Notes under the pieces: generated by a model | The model's database searches: none | What the model was told of the DNA's origin: nothing | Seen by the model: the letters and a program-made list of their open reading frames with translations, nothing else | Source of the DNA: JBBQAA01 sp038276395 | Lineage (GTDB): Bacteria > Actinomycetota > Thermoleophilia > Solirubrobacterales > Solirubrobacteraceae | Length of the DNA stretch: 38,181 nt | Reading direction: 5' to 3' | Assembly: GCA_038276395.1 (NCBI GenBank) | Contig: JBBQAA010000035.1 | Span: 1 to 38,181 of the forward strand | Position numbers and translations under genes: made by a program | Shown: positions 16,214 to 23,742 of the stretch, in pieces | How the letters are laid out: each line of letters starts with the position of its first letter | Position numbering within the stretch: position 1 is the first letter of the stretch

Positions 16214-17019
16214 GTGGCCCGCCCGCGCGAATCCCCGTCGTCCTCTCGATCGCGGGCTCTGACTCGGGCGGCGGCGCCGGCATCCAGGCCGACCTCAAGG
16301 CCTTCGCCGCGTGCGGCGTGCACGGCACGACGGCGATCACCGCGCTGACCGCCCAGAACACCGTCGGCGTCGAGGACGTGCACGCCGTTCCGCCCGAATT
16401 CATCCGCGCGCAGGTCCGGGCCGTCGCCGCGGACCTCGGCGTCGACGCCGTCAAGATCGGGATGGTCGGGACGGCGGCGGCGGCGCGCGCGGTCGCGGCC
16501 GCGCTCGACGAGCTGCCCGGCGACGTGCCGGTCGTCCTTGACCCGGTCATGGTCGCGGAGTCGGGCGCCGCGCTGCTCGACGAGGACGCGCGCGAGGCGC
16601 TCGTCGCGGAGCTCGTCCCGCGCGCGAGCGTCGTGACCCCGAACCTGGCCGAGGCGCGCGTCCTCGCCGGGAGCGCTGAGGGTCCCGAGGAGGCGCTGCC
16701 CGCCGCGGTGGCCGCGCTCGGCGCGCGCTGCGTCGTTGTCACCGGCGGGCACCGGGCGCAGGCCGCGGACCTCTTCTTCGACGGGGAGACGCTGACCGCG
16801 ATCCCCGGGCCGCGCCATCCGGACGGCGCCGCCCACGGGTCGGGCTGCACGCACTCCTCCGCGCTCGCGGCCGGGCTCGCGCGCGGCCTTGACCCGCTTA
16901 CCGCCGCGCGCGAGGCGCGCGCGCTCGCCGGGCGCGCCGTCGCCCAGGGGCTCCGCGGCCTCGGCGCCGGCGCCGGCCCCGTGGACGCGCTCGGCCTCGC
17001 CGGGCGAACGGGCGCATGA
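16210..17019 (+). CDS. thiD: Hydroxymethylpyrimidine/phosphomethylpyrimidine kinase ThiD
   Basis: ThiD phosphorylates HMP and HMP-P in thiamine pyrophosphate synthesis. The 269-aa protein has the ribokinase-fold blocks SIAGSDSGGGAGIQADLK, GVHGTTAITALTAQNT, DAVKIGMVG, VLDPVMVAESG and the C-terminal anion hole HGSGCTHSSALAAGLARG. The GTG start overlaps the dprA stop. No TPP riboswitch can be placed upstream because the gene starts inside dprA, and no other thiamine gene is in the window. Confidence 0.95.
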   Translation: MSGPPARIPVVLSIAGSDSGGGAGIQADLKAFAACGVHGTTAITALTAQNTVGVEDVHAVPPEFIRAQVRAVAADLGVDAVKIGMVGTAAAARAVAAALDELPGDVPVVLDPVMVAESGAALLDEDAREALVAELVPRASVVTPNLAEARVLAGSAEGPEEALPAAVAALGARCVVVTGGHRAQAADLFFDGETLTAIPGPRHPDGAAHGSGCTHSSALAAGLARGLDPLTAAREARALAGRAVAQGLRGLGAGAGPVDALGLAGRTGA

Positions 17020-17046
17020 ACCGCCCCGCGCGCCGCGGGCCTTTGC

Positions 17047-17052
17047 CATAAT
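17047..17052 (+). promoter_or_regulatory. Candidate -10 box (CATAAT) of the 17059 gene
   Basis: CATAAT, inside TTTGCCATAAT, is an almost perfect -10 and is followed by 6 nt and the GTG start. It is one of the few AT-rich runs in this stretch, supporting a leaderless transcript. Confidence 0.5.
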
Positions 17053-17058
17053 CGCGCC

Positions 17059-17307
17059 GTGCGGTTCCTACGGATGAAGCCCGGCCACGGCGAGGTGCTC
17101 CTGGCCGAGGGCGACGTCGAGGTCGCCGCCGAGGAGGAGGCGCTCGTCGCCGAGTTCCGCCGCCAGCTCGACCTCGGCATGTGGGCCGCCGTCCCAACGA
17201 CCGGCGCCGCCGGTCGCCGCCACGCCGAGATGGTCAAGGACTTCGCGCAGGTCCCGCGCGACGCCGACCGGGTCATCTTCTTCCCGCGCGCCGCCGGCGG
17301 GCGCTGA
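17059..17307 (+). CDS. Small conserved-looking protein of unknown function (82 aa)
   Basis: The protein starts MRFLRMKPGHGEVLLAEGD. It is acidic in the first half (VEVAAEEEALVAEFRRQLD), with a central GMWAAVPTT and the basic end FFPRAAGGR. No domain is recognised and no membrane segment is seen. It is believable because of the -10 box 6 nt before the start, coding-like composition, and tight spacing (20 bp) to the next gene, with which it probably forms an operon. Confidence 0.7.
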   Translation: MRFLRMKPGHGEVLLAEGDVEVAAEEEALVAEFRRQLDLGMWAAVPTTGAAGRRHAEMVKDFAQVPRDADRVIFFPRAAGGR

Positions 17308-17327
17308 GGCCCGAGGCGGAAGGGCGC

Positions 17328-17930
17328 ATGCTGCTCGCGCTCGCCACCGTCGTCATCGTCATCGTGGCGCTGCTCTCCGAGGTCCTCCTCCCGCGGCTCG
17401 AGGAGTCGCTCGCGCGCCGCCGTGCGCGCCGCGCCCGCCCCGCCACGCCCGGGTACGACCCCGGCCGCGAGCGCCGCGCCGAGCAGCGCGCTCGCGAGCT
17501 GCTGCGCTCCTGCGTCGGCGACGAGGAGTGGGCGATGTACCGCGACCTCGGGCTGCTCCGGGTCTGGGGCCGCGAGTCCGCCGGGCCCGGCGGCCACCAG
17601 GACGTCGGCGGTGCCGCCTACGCCTACATCATCTATCCCCACAAGCCGATCGTCGCCTACCTCCCGCAGACCGGACGGCTGCTGAACGAGTACTGCGTGG
17701 AGTTCCCGGACGAGACCCGCCCCTACGGCTCCTCGCGGCTGCCCGACTCCGACGACGTGCTGGCCAAGTGGATGGCGCTGACCGGCGACGAGCGCCGCGT
17801 CGTCTCGGTGGCCAACATGCATCTCCCCGGCCGCCAGGTCGATCCGAAGGCCGTCGCGCGGGACCTCTGGCGCCTGCGGCAATGGGAGCGCGACTGGGCC
17901 CGCCGGGCCGAGAGCGCCGCCGCGAGCTGA
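17328..17930 (+). CDS. Membrane-anchored protein of unknown function (200 aa)
   Basis: One N-terminal hydrophobic segment (residues about 2-22) is followed by an Arg-rich stretch and a soluble domain of about 150 residues. That domain contains EEWAMYRDLGLLRVWG, YAYIIYPHKPIVAYLP and LNEYCVEFPDETRPYGSS, near-globular sequence with many aromatics, so likely a folded cytoplasmic domain. I recognise no named family. A Shine-Dalgarno-like GGCGGAAGGGC precedes the ATG. Confidence 0.75.
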   Translation: MLLALATVVIVIVALLSEVLLPRLEESLARRRARRARPATPGYDPGRERRAEQRARELLRSCVGDEEWAMYRDLGLLRVWGRESAGPGGHQDVGGAAYAYIIYPHKPIVAYLPQTGRLLNEYCVEFPDETRPYGSSRLPDSDDVLAKWMALTGDERRVVSVANMHLPGRQVDPKAVARDLWRLRQWERDWARRAESAAAS

Positions 17931-17942
17931 CGCCCGGCCCCG

Positions 17943-17958
17943 CCGGCGGATCCGCCGG
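17943..17958 (+). terminator. 16-bp perfect palindrome upstream of ilvD
   Basis: CCGGCGGATCCGCCGG is a perfect palindrome, 12 nt after the stop of the upstream gene and 15 nt before the ilvD -10 box. It could be a terminator hairpin, or an operator for a dimeric regulator of ilvD. No U tract follows. Confidence 0.4.
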
Positions 17959-17973
17959 GCGCGCCGCGCCGCG

Positions 17974-17979
17974 TACCCT
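17974..17979 (+). promoter_or_regulatory. Candidate -10 box (TACCCT) of ilvD
   Basis: TACCCT ends 9 nt before the ATG of ilvD and there is no Shine-Dalgarno. Confidence 0.45.
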
Positions 17980-17988
17980 CCCCGCCCC

Positions 17989-19662
17989 ATGGACCTGAAG
18001 CACCGCTCGCGCGCGCTGACCGAGGGGCCCGAGCGCGCCGCCGCCCGCGCCTACCTGAAGGGCATCGGCTACGACGACGAGGCGCTGGCCAAGCCGATCG
18101 TCGGGGTCGCCTCGACGTGGATCGAGACGATGCCCTGCAACTTCCATCTGCGCGCGCTCGCCGCGCGCGTCAAGGACGGCATCCGCGCCGCCGGCGGCAC
18201 GCCGATGGAGCTGAACACGATCGCCATCTCCGACGGGATCACCATGGGCACGAGCGGGATGAAGACCTCGCTCGTCTCGCGCGAGGTGATCGCCGACTCC
18301 ATCGAGCTCGTCGCCGAGGGGCACCTGTTCGACGCCGTCGTCGCGCTCTCGGGCTGCGACAAGACGATCCCGGGCACGGTGATGGCCCTGGCCCGGCTCG
18401 ACATCCCCGCGGTGATGCTCTACGGCGGGTCGATCGCCCCCGGCCGCTTCCAGGGCCGCGACGTGACGATCCAGGACGTCTTCGAGGCGGTCGGCGCCCA
18501 CGCCAACGGGACGATGAGCGACGAGGAGCTCTCAGAGCTCGAGGCCGCCGCCTCCCCGGGGGCGGGTGCGTGCGGCGGCCAGTTCACCGCCAACACGATG
18601 GCCATGGCCTTCGAGGTCCTGGGGATCTCCCCGAGCGGCGCGGCGATGGTCCCGGCCGAGGACGAGACCAAGGGCGACGTCGCCGAGCGCTGCGGGCGCC
18701 TCGTGCTCGACGTGCTGCGCCGCGGCTTGACGCCGCGGCAGATCATCACGCGGGAGTCGCTCGAGAACGCGATCGCCGCGATCGCCACGAGCGGCGGCTC
18801 GACCAACGGCGTGCTCCACCTGCTCGCCGTGGCGCGGGAGGCGGGCGTCCCGCTCTCGATCGACGACTTCGACCGCATCTCCGAGCGCACGCCGCTGCTC
18901 TGCGACCTGAAGCCGGGCGGCCGCTACGTCGCCGTCGACCTGCACGCCGCGGGGGGGATCCCCCTCGTGCTCGACCGCCTGCGGCGCGCGGGGCTGCTGC
19001 ACGAGGACGCGCTGACCGTCACCGGGAGGACGATCGGCGAGCACGCCGACGAACTTCGGGAGACCGAGGGCCAGCGGGTCGTCCGCCCGCTCGAGGACCC
19101 GCTGAAGCCGACGGGCGGGCTCGCCATCCTCCGCGGCAACCTCGCCCCGGACGGCTGCGTGGTCAAGCTCGCCGGGCACGAGCGCCGCCACCACCGCGGC
19201 CCGGCGCGGGTCTTCGAGGACGAGGAGGAGGCGATGCACGCCGCTCTGCACGGTGGGATCGAGCACGGCGACGTCGTCGTCATCCGCAACGAGGGCCCGG
19301 CCGGCGGGCCGGGGATGCGCGAGATGCTCGCGGTCACCGCCGCGATCAACGGCGCCGGCCTGGGCGAGCACGTGGCGCTCCTCACCGACGGGCGCTTCTC
19401 CGGCGCGACCCATGGCTTCATGGCCGGGCACGTCGCGCCCGAGGCCGTGCGCGGCGGCCCGATCGCCGCGGTCAGGACGGGCGATGAGATCACGGTCGAC
19501 GTCGACACCCGGCGGCTCGACGTCGCGCTCTCCGACGAGGAGATCGCCCGGCGGGTGGCCGCCTACCCGGTGCCGGTGCCCGAGGGCGCGAGCGCGCGCG
19601 GGGTGCTCGGCAAGTACGCGCGGCTCGTGGGGAGCGCCTCGGAGGGCGCGGTCACGGGGTAG
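17989..19662 (+). CDS. ilvD: Dihydroxy-acid dehydratase IlvD
   Basis: IlvD dehydrates 2,3-dihydroxy-acids in the common pathway to isoleucine and valine. The 557-aa protein has the full length of the family. The three cysteines of a [2Fe-2S]-type enzyme are present: Cys50 (MPCNFHL), Cys123 (SGCDKTIPGTVMA) and Cys195 (GACGGQFTANTMA). Lys125 follows the second. Other landmarks are SGGSTNGVLHLLA, GPAGGPGMREML and TDGRFSGATHGFMAGH. No other branched-chain synthesis gene is adjacent, so it seems to be a single transcription unit with its own promoter. Confidence 0.97.
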   Translation: MDLKHRSRALTEGPERAAARAYLKGIGYDDEALAKPIVGVASTWIETMPCNFHLRALAARVKDGIRAAGGTPMELNTIAISDGITMGTSGMKTSLVSREVIADSIELVAEGHLFDAVVALSGCDKTIPGTVMALARLDIPAVMLYGGSIAPGRFQGRDVTIQDVFEAVGAHANGTMSDEELSELEAAASPGAGACGGQFTANTMAMAFEVLGISPSGAAMVPAEDETKGDVAERCGRLVLDVLRRGLTPRQIITRESLENAIAAIATSGGSTNGVLHLLAVAREAGVPLSIDDFDRISERTPLLCDLKPGGRYVAVDLHAAGGIPLVLDRLRRAGLLHEDALTVTGRTIGEHADELRETEGQRVVRPLEDPLKPTGGLAILRGNLAPDGCVVKLAGHERRHHRGPARVFEDEEEAMHAALHGGIEHGDVVVIRNEGPAGGPGMREMLAVTAAINGAGLGEHVALLTDGRFSGATHGFMAGHVAPEAVRGGPIAAVRTGDEITVDVDTRRLDVALSDEEIARRVAAYPVPVPEGASARGVLGKYARLVGSASEGAVTG

Positions 19663-19982
19663 GGCGCTCGGCGCCGCGGATCGTCGCGGTCCTCCGTCGG
19701 GCCGTGAGGCTCAGAGGGGCAGCAGGGCGGACGGCGGCGAGGGGTTCGGCGGGGCGTCGCGGCGGGAGTCGGTTCGTTGCCCTGACGCGCTCGCGCGTCG
19801 CCGATGCAACGAAACCGTCGCCCCACGTCTGGTTCGTCGCCATCGTCCATGCTCCGCGCGTGAGGGAGACAAAGCGACGCCGGGACCCACGCGGCGCCCC
19901 GGGCGGCCCGCCCCGGCGGTCCCCTTCTCTCCCAGCCGGACGCGGCCGCGCATCGTCGCGCCCGCCCCGCGCGGAACGCTGG
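19663..19982 (+). other. Gene-free 320-bp convergent region with repeat copy C
   Basis: The region lies between ilvD (plus) and the hydrolase gene (minus), so both neighbours end here. No believable gene is seen; minus-strand frames of 63 and 95 codons simply read through the repeat. Bases 19768-19878 hold the third copy of the hairpin element. The rest is GC-rich unique sequence, including CGGTCCCCTTCTCTCCC near 19918, whose complement matches a run at the start of lepB. Confidence 0.7.
19768..19878 (-). repeat. Structured repeat element, copy C
   Basis: Read on the minus strand, this 111-bp element starts GTCGCTTTGTCTCCC, has GCGACGAACCAGACGTGGGG then CGACGGTTTCGTTGC, and ends GGCAACGAACCGAC. 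The outer stem TTCGTTGC/GCAACGAA is a perfect 8-bp match (plus-strand 19806-19813 with 19773-19780). The inner stem GACGCGC/GCGCGTC (19784-19799) is also perfect. Stem sequences differ from copies A and B but pairing is kept. Confidence 0.8.
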
Positions 19983-20891
19983 CTACGCCGCGAGGAACTC
20001 CGCCACGACCTCGTTGAACGCCTCGGGCCGCTCGAGCTGCGGCACGTGCCCGGTGTCCGCGAAGACCACCTTCCCGGCCTCGGGGATGAGCTCCACGAAG
20101 CGGTCCGCGTCGCGCACGGGGACGAGGCGGTCGTCCTCCCCCCAGACCACGAGCGTCGGCGCGCGGATCTCCGCGAGCCGGTCGCGGATGGGATAAGCGG
20201 CGAGGGCCCGCAGGGCGGGGATGAACCCCGGCCTGCCCGTGCCCCGGAGCTGCTCGGCGAGCAGCGGCGCGCTCAGCCGGTCGGGCCGGCGCATGACCCC
20301 GCTCGCGAGCAGGCGCCGCGTGCCCGGGCGCCGGGTCAGCCGGTCGGAGTGGGCGCCGATCCACGCCGCGCCCGCGGCGGACATGCGCGCGGCGGTCGTC
20401 AGCGGCCGGAGCTTCAGCTGCTCGGTCGAGAGCCCGGCGGCGGAGACGAGCACGAGCCGCTCCACCCGCTCGGGCGCGGAGATGGCGAGCTCGGCGGCGA
20501 TGAACCCGCCCATGGAGTTGCCGACGACGGTCGCGCGCGGGATCCGGAGGCGCTCGAGGAGCCCGGCGAGCGCGCGGCCGTAGCCGGCGATGGAGATGTC
20601 CTCGTCCGGCAGGGGGGAGGCGCCGAAGCCGGGCAGGTCGAGCGCGACGCAGCGGTGCTCGGCGGCGAACTCGGGCAACTGCTCGAGCCAGTTCTGCCAC
20701 GAGCCGCCGAGGCCGTGGACCCACAGGATCGGGTCCCCCGACCCGAGGTCGATCACGTTGACGGCATGCCCGCCGAGCGTCTCCCAGCGCTGGTGCTCGC
20801 GCCAGTCGATCGCTTGCCACGGGGCCCGGCCCCGCCGGCCGTAGGTCTCGACCCGCCGCGGCCCAGCCGGCGGTGATCCGGTCGACTGCAT
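19983..20891 (-). CDS. Alpha/beta-fold hydrolase
   Basis: This 302-aa protein has the alpha/beta-hydrolase fold. The oxyanion loop HGLGGSWQNW, nucleophile Ser126 in GNSMGG, acid Asp near 254 in WGEDDRLVP and His282 in DTGHVPQLE form a complete catalytic triad. A cap region lies at about 150-225. Substrate is unknown; relatives include esterases, epoxide hydrolase-like and C-C hydrolases. There is no signal peptide, so it is probably cytoplasmic. The ATG start lies 25 bp from the divergent HAD gene, with overlapping -10-like boxes. Confidence 0.9.
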   Translation of the reverse strand: MQSTGSPPAGPRRVETYGRRGRAPWQAIDWREHQRWETLGGHAVNVIDLGSGDPILWVHGLGGSWQNWLEQLPEFAAEHRCVALDLPGFGASPLPDEDISIAGYGRALAGLLERLRIPRATVVGNSMGGFIAAELAISAPERVERLVLVSAAGLSTEQLKLRPLTTAARMSAAGAAWIGAHSDRLTRRPGTRRLLASGVMRRPDRLSAPLLAEQLRGTGRPGFIPALRALAAYPIRDRLAEIRAPTLVVWGEDDRLVPVRDADRFVELIPEAGKVVFADTGHVPQLERPEAFNEVVAEFLAA

Positions 20892-20896
20892 CGATC

Positions 20897-20904
20897 GTTA
20901 TGTT
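20897..20904. promoter_or_regulatory. Overlapping divergent -10 boxes
   Basis: Within the 25 bp separating two divergent starts, the plus strand reads TATGTT (20899-20904, 12 nt before the GTG at 20917). The minus strand reads CATAAC (20902-20897, 5 nt before the ATG at 20891). The boxes share bases, so polymerase could occupy only one at a time. Confidence 0.35.
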
Positions 20905-20916
20905 GACACGACGGCC

Positions 20917-21501
20917 GTGCGCATCGCCATCGACATCGACTCGACGCTCTTCCACTACTGGGACGGGTTCGCCCGGGCGGCCAGGGAGCGCTTCGGGGTC
21001 CACATCCCCTACGCCGAGCAGAGCGTGTGGGAGATCGACAAGCTCCGCCCAGAGCAGGTCCTCGCGGTCGTCAGGGAGACCCATCGTGACGAGAACATCC
21101 TCGGCGCCGAGCCCTACCCGGGCGCCGTGGAGACCGTCCAGACTTGGAAGGAGGCCGGCCACTTCATCCACGTGACCTCCCACCGCGCCGAGGGCTGCCA
21201 CGCGGCCACCGCGGAGTGGCTCGGGCGGATCGGCCTGCCCCACGACGAGCTGTACTGCTCCTTTGACAAGGTCACGCGCTGCCTGGCGATCTCGATCGAC
21301 CTCCTCATCGACGACTCTCCCCTGAACCTGCGCCGCGCGATCGACGAGGGGATCACGGTGGCGACGATCCGTCATCCCTGGAACCGGGACCTGTGCGAGG
21401 ACGAGGCGATCGTCTGCGCGGAGGACTGGCCCGCCCTGGGTGCGGCGCTCGCGCCGGTGCTGGGCGCTCCGGGCGGGGTTCGCGCGGCGCCCGCCGGGTA
21501 G
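20917..21501 (+). CDS. HAD-superfamily 5'(3')-deoxyribonucleotidase-like protein
   Basis: This 194-aa protein resembles the NT5C-type phosphatases that dephosphorylate nucleotides. HAD motif I is at the very N-terminus (Asp6 and Asp8 in AIDIDSTL), motif II is VTSHRAEG, a Lys lies in SFDKVTRC, and motif IV is LLIDDSPLN. This is the layout of small HAD enzymes with a helical cap (about 15-85). The start is GTG 20917. The stop lies 9 bp before the acyltransferase, so the two genes are probably cotranscribed. Substrate is inferred only from family resemblance. Confidence 0.85.
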   Translation: MRIAIDIDSTLFHYWDGFARAARERFGVHIPYAEQSVWEIDKLRPEQVLAVVRETHRDENILGAEPYPGAVETVQTWKEAGHFIHVTSHRAEGCHAATAEWLGRIGLPHDELYCSFDKVTRCLAISIDLLIDDSPLNLRRAIDEGITVATIRHPWNRDLCEDEAIVCAEDWPALGAALAPVLGAPGGVRAAPAG

Positions 21502-21510
21502 GCGAACCGG

Positions 21511-22437
21511 ATGGCCACCCGCCGCACGAGCCTGCGTGAGGCCGACACCGGCCCCGAGGACGGCTTCGGCGCCGTCCTCGGCGAGCTGCAGAGCGCTCGG
21601 CTTCCCGCCCCGCCGAAGGATCTCCGCCGCCTGCTCCCGGGCCTCGAGCCCGAGCGCCAGGTCACCGACTGGGGGCGCTCGGAGCGCGTCGAGGAGCTGC
21701 TCGACCGCACCATGGTCGAGTTCCTCTACCGCTACTGGTTCCGGGTCGAGGTCGAGGGGGTGGAGCACGTCCCGCTCGAGGGCGGCGCCCTGCTCGTCTC
21801 CAACCATGCCGGGGCGCTCCCGCCCGACGCGGCGATGATCACCCGCGCGCTCAAGGAGGAGCACCCCCGCTCCCGCCGCCTGCACCTGACCGTCGAGCAC
21901 TTCTTCAAGGGCTACCCGGGCTTCTCCATGCTCGTGCAGAAGATCGGCGGCGTCGCCGCCCATCCGGCCAACGTGCACCGGCTGCTCCACGACGAGCAGG
22001 AGCTCGTGCTCGTCTTCCCCGAGGGCCGGAAGGGGACCGAGAAGCTCGTCAAGGACCGTTACCGCCTGCAGCGCTTCGGCCGCGGCGGCTTCGTCGAGGC
22101 GGCGATGCGGGCCCGGGCCCCGATCGTCCCCGTCGCGGTCGTCGGGGCCGAGGAGGCGGCGCCCGTCTTCGCCAGCCTCACCCTCCTGCAGAAGCTGACG
22201 GGCCTGCTCTACGTGCCGCTCACGCCGACCTTCCCGCACGGGGGCATCGCCGGCATGTTCGGCTATCTGCCCGCGAAGTTCCGCATCCGCTTCCTGCCCG
22301 CGATCCCGACCGACGATCTCGGCGAGCGCCCGTGGCGGAACCCCGGGCTCGTCCAGGAGCTGGCCCACGACGTCCGCGGCCTGATCTCCGAGCACGTCAT
22401 CGACATGGTCGGTACGCGGCGGAGCGTCTGGCTGTGA
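21511..22437 (+). CDS. Lysophospholipid acyltransferase-family protein (PlsC-like)
   Basis: The 308-aa protein has a glycerolipid acyltransferase core. The catalytic His99 lies in NHAGALPPDAA, giving H-x6-D spacing (Asp106) instead of the classic H-x4-D. This variant occurs in diacylglycerol-acyltransferase-like and soluble actinobacterial members. Motif III is FPEGRKGTEK (Glu171). There is no clear membrane helix, but an amphipathic stretch (MVEFLYRYWFRVEVEG) precedes the core. The stop overlaps the start of the epimerase gene in a GTGA, so the two products are probably made together and may act in the same lipid or envelope step. Confidence 0.88.
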   Translation: MATRRTSLREADTGPEDGFGAVLGELQSARLPAPPKDLRRLLPGLEPERQVTDWGRSERVEELLDRTMVEFLYRYWFRVEVEGVEHVPLEGGALLVSNHAGALPPDAAMITRALKEEHPRSRRLHLTVEHFFKGYPGFSMLVQKIGGVAAHPANVHRLLHDEQELVLVFPEGRKGTEKLVKDRYRLQRFGRGGFVEAAMRARAPIVPVAVVGAEEAAPVFASLTLLQKLTGLLYVPLTPTFPHGGIAGMFGYLPAKFRIRFLPAIPTDDLGERPWRNPGLVQELAHDVRGLISEHVIDMVGTRRSVWL

Positions 22438-23690
22438 GCGCGCCGCGGCGGATCCTGCTCACCGGGCTCTCGACCCACTGGGGCGGCGCGCTGGCCCAGG
22501 AGCTCGAGCGCGACCCGGCGGTCGAGACGATCATCGGCGTCGACTCCGAGGAGCCGCGGGTCGAGCTCGAGCGCACCGAGTTCGTGCGCACGGGCAACCA
22601 GCACGGCCTGCTGCGGCGGATCGTCGACGCCGCCGGCATCGACACCGTCGTCGACTCCCGCCTCGTCGTCGACTCGACGACGACCGCGCCGAAGCTCGCG
22701 CACGAGAACAACGTGATCGGGACGATGAACATCCTCGCCGGGTGCTCGGCCCCCGGCTCCCCGGTCAGAAAGCTCGTCTTCAAGTCCTCGGCGCACTACT
22801 ACGGCTCCGAGCAGGACGACCCGGCCTTCTTCACCGAGGAGATGCGCCGCCCGCACGCGCCGCGCACCCTGATCGAGAAGGACGTCGTCGAGGCCGAGCG
22901 CGCCGTGGCCGACTACGCCGCGCGGCGCCCGGAGGCGACCGTCACCGTGCTGCGTTTCGCCAACACGATCGGCCCCGGGCTCCGGAGCTCCCACACCCGC
23001 CTGCTGGGGATGCCCGCGGTCCCGACCATCCTCGGCTTCGACCCGCGCTACCAGTTCATCCACGAGACGGACATCGTCGGCGCGCTCGCCCACGCCGTGC
23101 GCGAGGACATCCCGGGCGTCTACAACGCCGCCGCCGACGGCGTGCTCGCGCTCTCCGAGGTCATCGGGCTGATGGACCGCCGGCCGCTGCCGATCCTCCC
23201 GCCCTGGGGCACGGAGGTGGTGGCGGGCCAGCTCCTCGGGCGCCTCGGCCTCCGCATCCCGCCCGAGATGCTCCGCCAGCTCCGCTTCGGCCGCGGCCTC
23301 GACAATCGCCGGCTGAAGGCCACGGGCTTTGACTACACCCACACGACGCGCGAGGCCGTCATCGCGCTGCGCGAGCACCAGCGCACGGCGCGCCTGCACA
23401 GCGGCGACGCGCGCGGATACGTCTACGAGCGCGAGGTCGAGGAGTTCCTGCGCTACAGCCCGAGCGTGCGCCGGGGCGAGGGCGCCTCAGCGATCGGAGC
23501 CGGCAACGGAGCGCCGCCCTCCTCCTACGACGGGCTGCGGGCGAAGGAGGTCCTCGGCGTGCTCGGCTCGCTCGGGCGCGAGGATCTCCTCGAGTTGCGC
23601 GACCACGAGGCCGCCCACGCCGAGCGCACCGAGGTGCTCGCGGCGATCGACCGCCTGCTCGGCGGCGGGACCCGCGCCGACCCACGCTGA
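22434..23690 (+). CDS. Extended-SDR (NAD-dependent epimerase-like) protein with extra C-terminal helical domain
   Basis: This 418-aa protein has an N-terminal Rossmann fold (ILLTGLSTHWGGALAQEL, a GxxxxxG variant), a middle matching NAD-dependent epimerase/dehydratases (LVFKSSAHYYGS, VTVLRFANTIGP) and YNAAADGVLALSEV. The catalytic Tyr-x3-Lys pair is not intact: the matching site reads TLIEK, with Lys but no Tyr. A flexible linker follows, then about 45 helical residues (LRAKEVLGVLGSLGREDLL and on to ID-RLL) that look like a separate small domain. It is coupled to the acyltransferase by a 4-bp overlap. It may bind rather than convert its substrate. Confidence 0.85.
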   Translation: MSAPRRILLTGLSTHWGGALAQELERDPAVETIIGVDSEEPRVELERTEFVRTGNQHGLLRRIVDAAGIDTVVDSRLVVDSTTTAPKLAHENNVIGTMNILAGCSAPGSPVRKLVFKSSAHYYGSEQDDPAFFTEEMRRPHAPRTLIEKDVVEAERAVADYAARRPEATVTVLRFANTIGPGLRSSHTRLLGMPAVPTILGFDPRYQFIHETDIVGALAHAVREDIPGVYNAAADGVLALSEVIGLMDRRPLPILPPWGTEVVAGQLLGRLGLRIPPEMLRQLRFGRGLDNRRLKATGFDYTHTTREAVIALREHQRTARLHSGDARGYVYEREVEEFLRYSPSVRRGEGASAIGAGNGAPPSSYDGLRAKEVLGVLGSLGREDLLELRDHEAAHAERTEVLAAIDRLLGGGTRADPR

Positions 23691-23730
23691 GAGGAAGCTC
23701 TCAAGTCTGGGCAAACGGCCCGCTCCCGCG

Positions 23731-23736
23731 TACAGT
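23731..23736 (+). promoter_or_regulatory. Candidate -10 box (TACAGT) of the L,D-transpeptidase gene
   Basis: TACAGT is followed by 6 nt and a GTG codon (ATG six bases later), with no Shine-Dalgarno. This favours the GTG at 23743 as start. Confidence 0.45.
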
Positions 23737-23742
23737 TTGCGG

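Noticed and set aside
19711..22395. 894-codon minus-strand open frame
   Set aside because: It runs antisense to the HAD and acyltransferase genes and out of frame through the real hydrolase gene. Only the 302-aa hydrolase frame has motifs.
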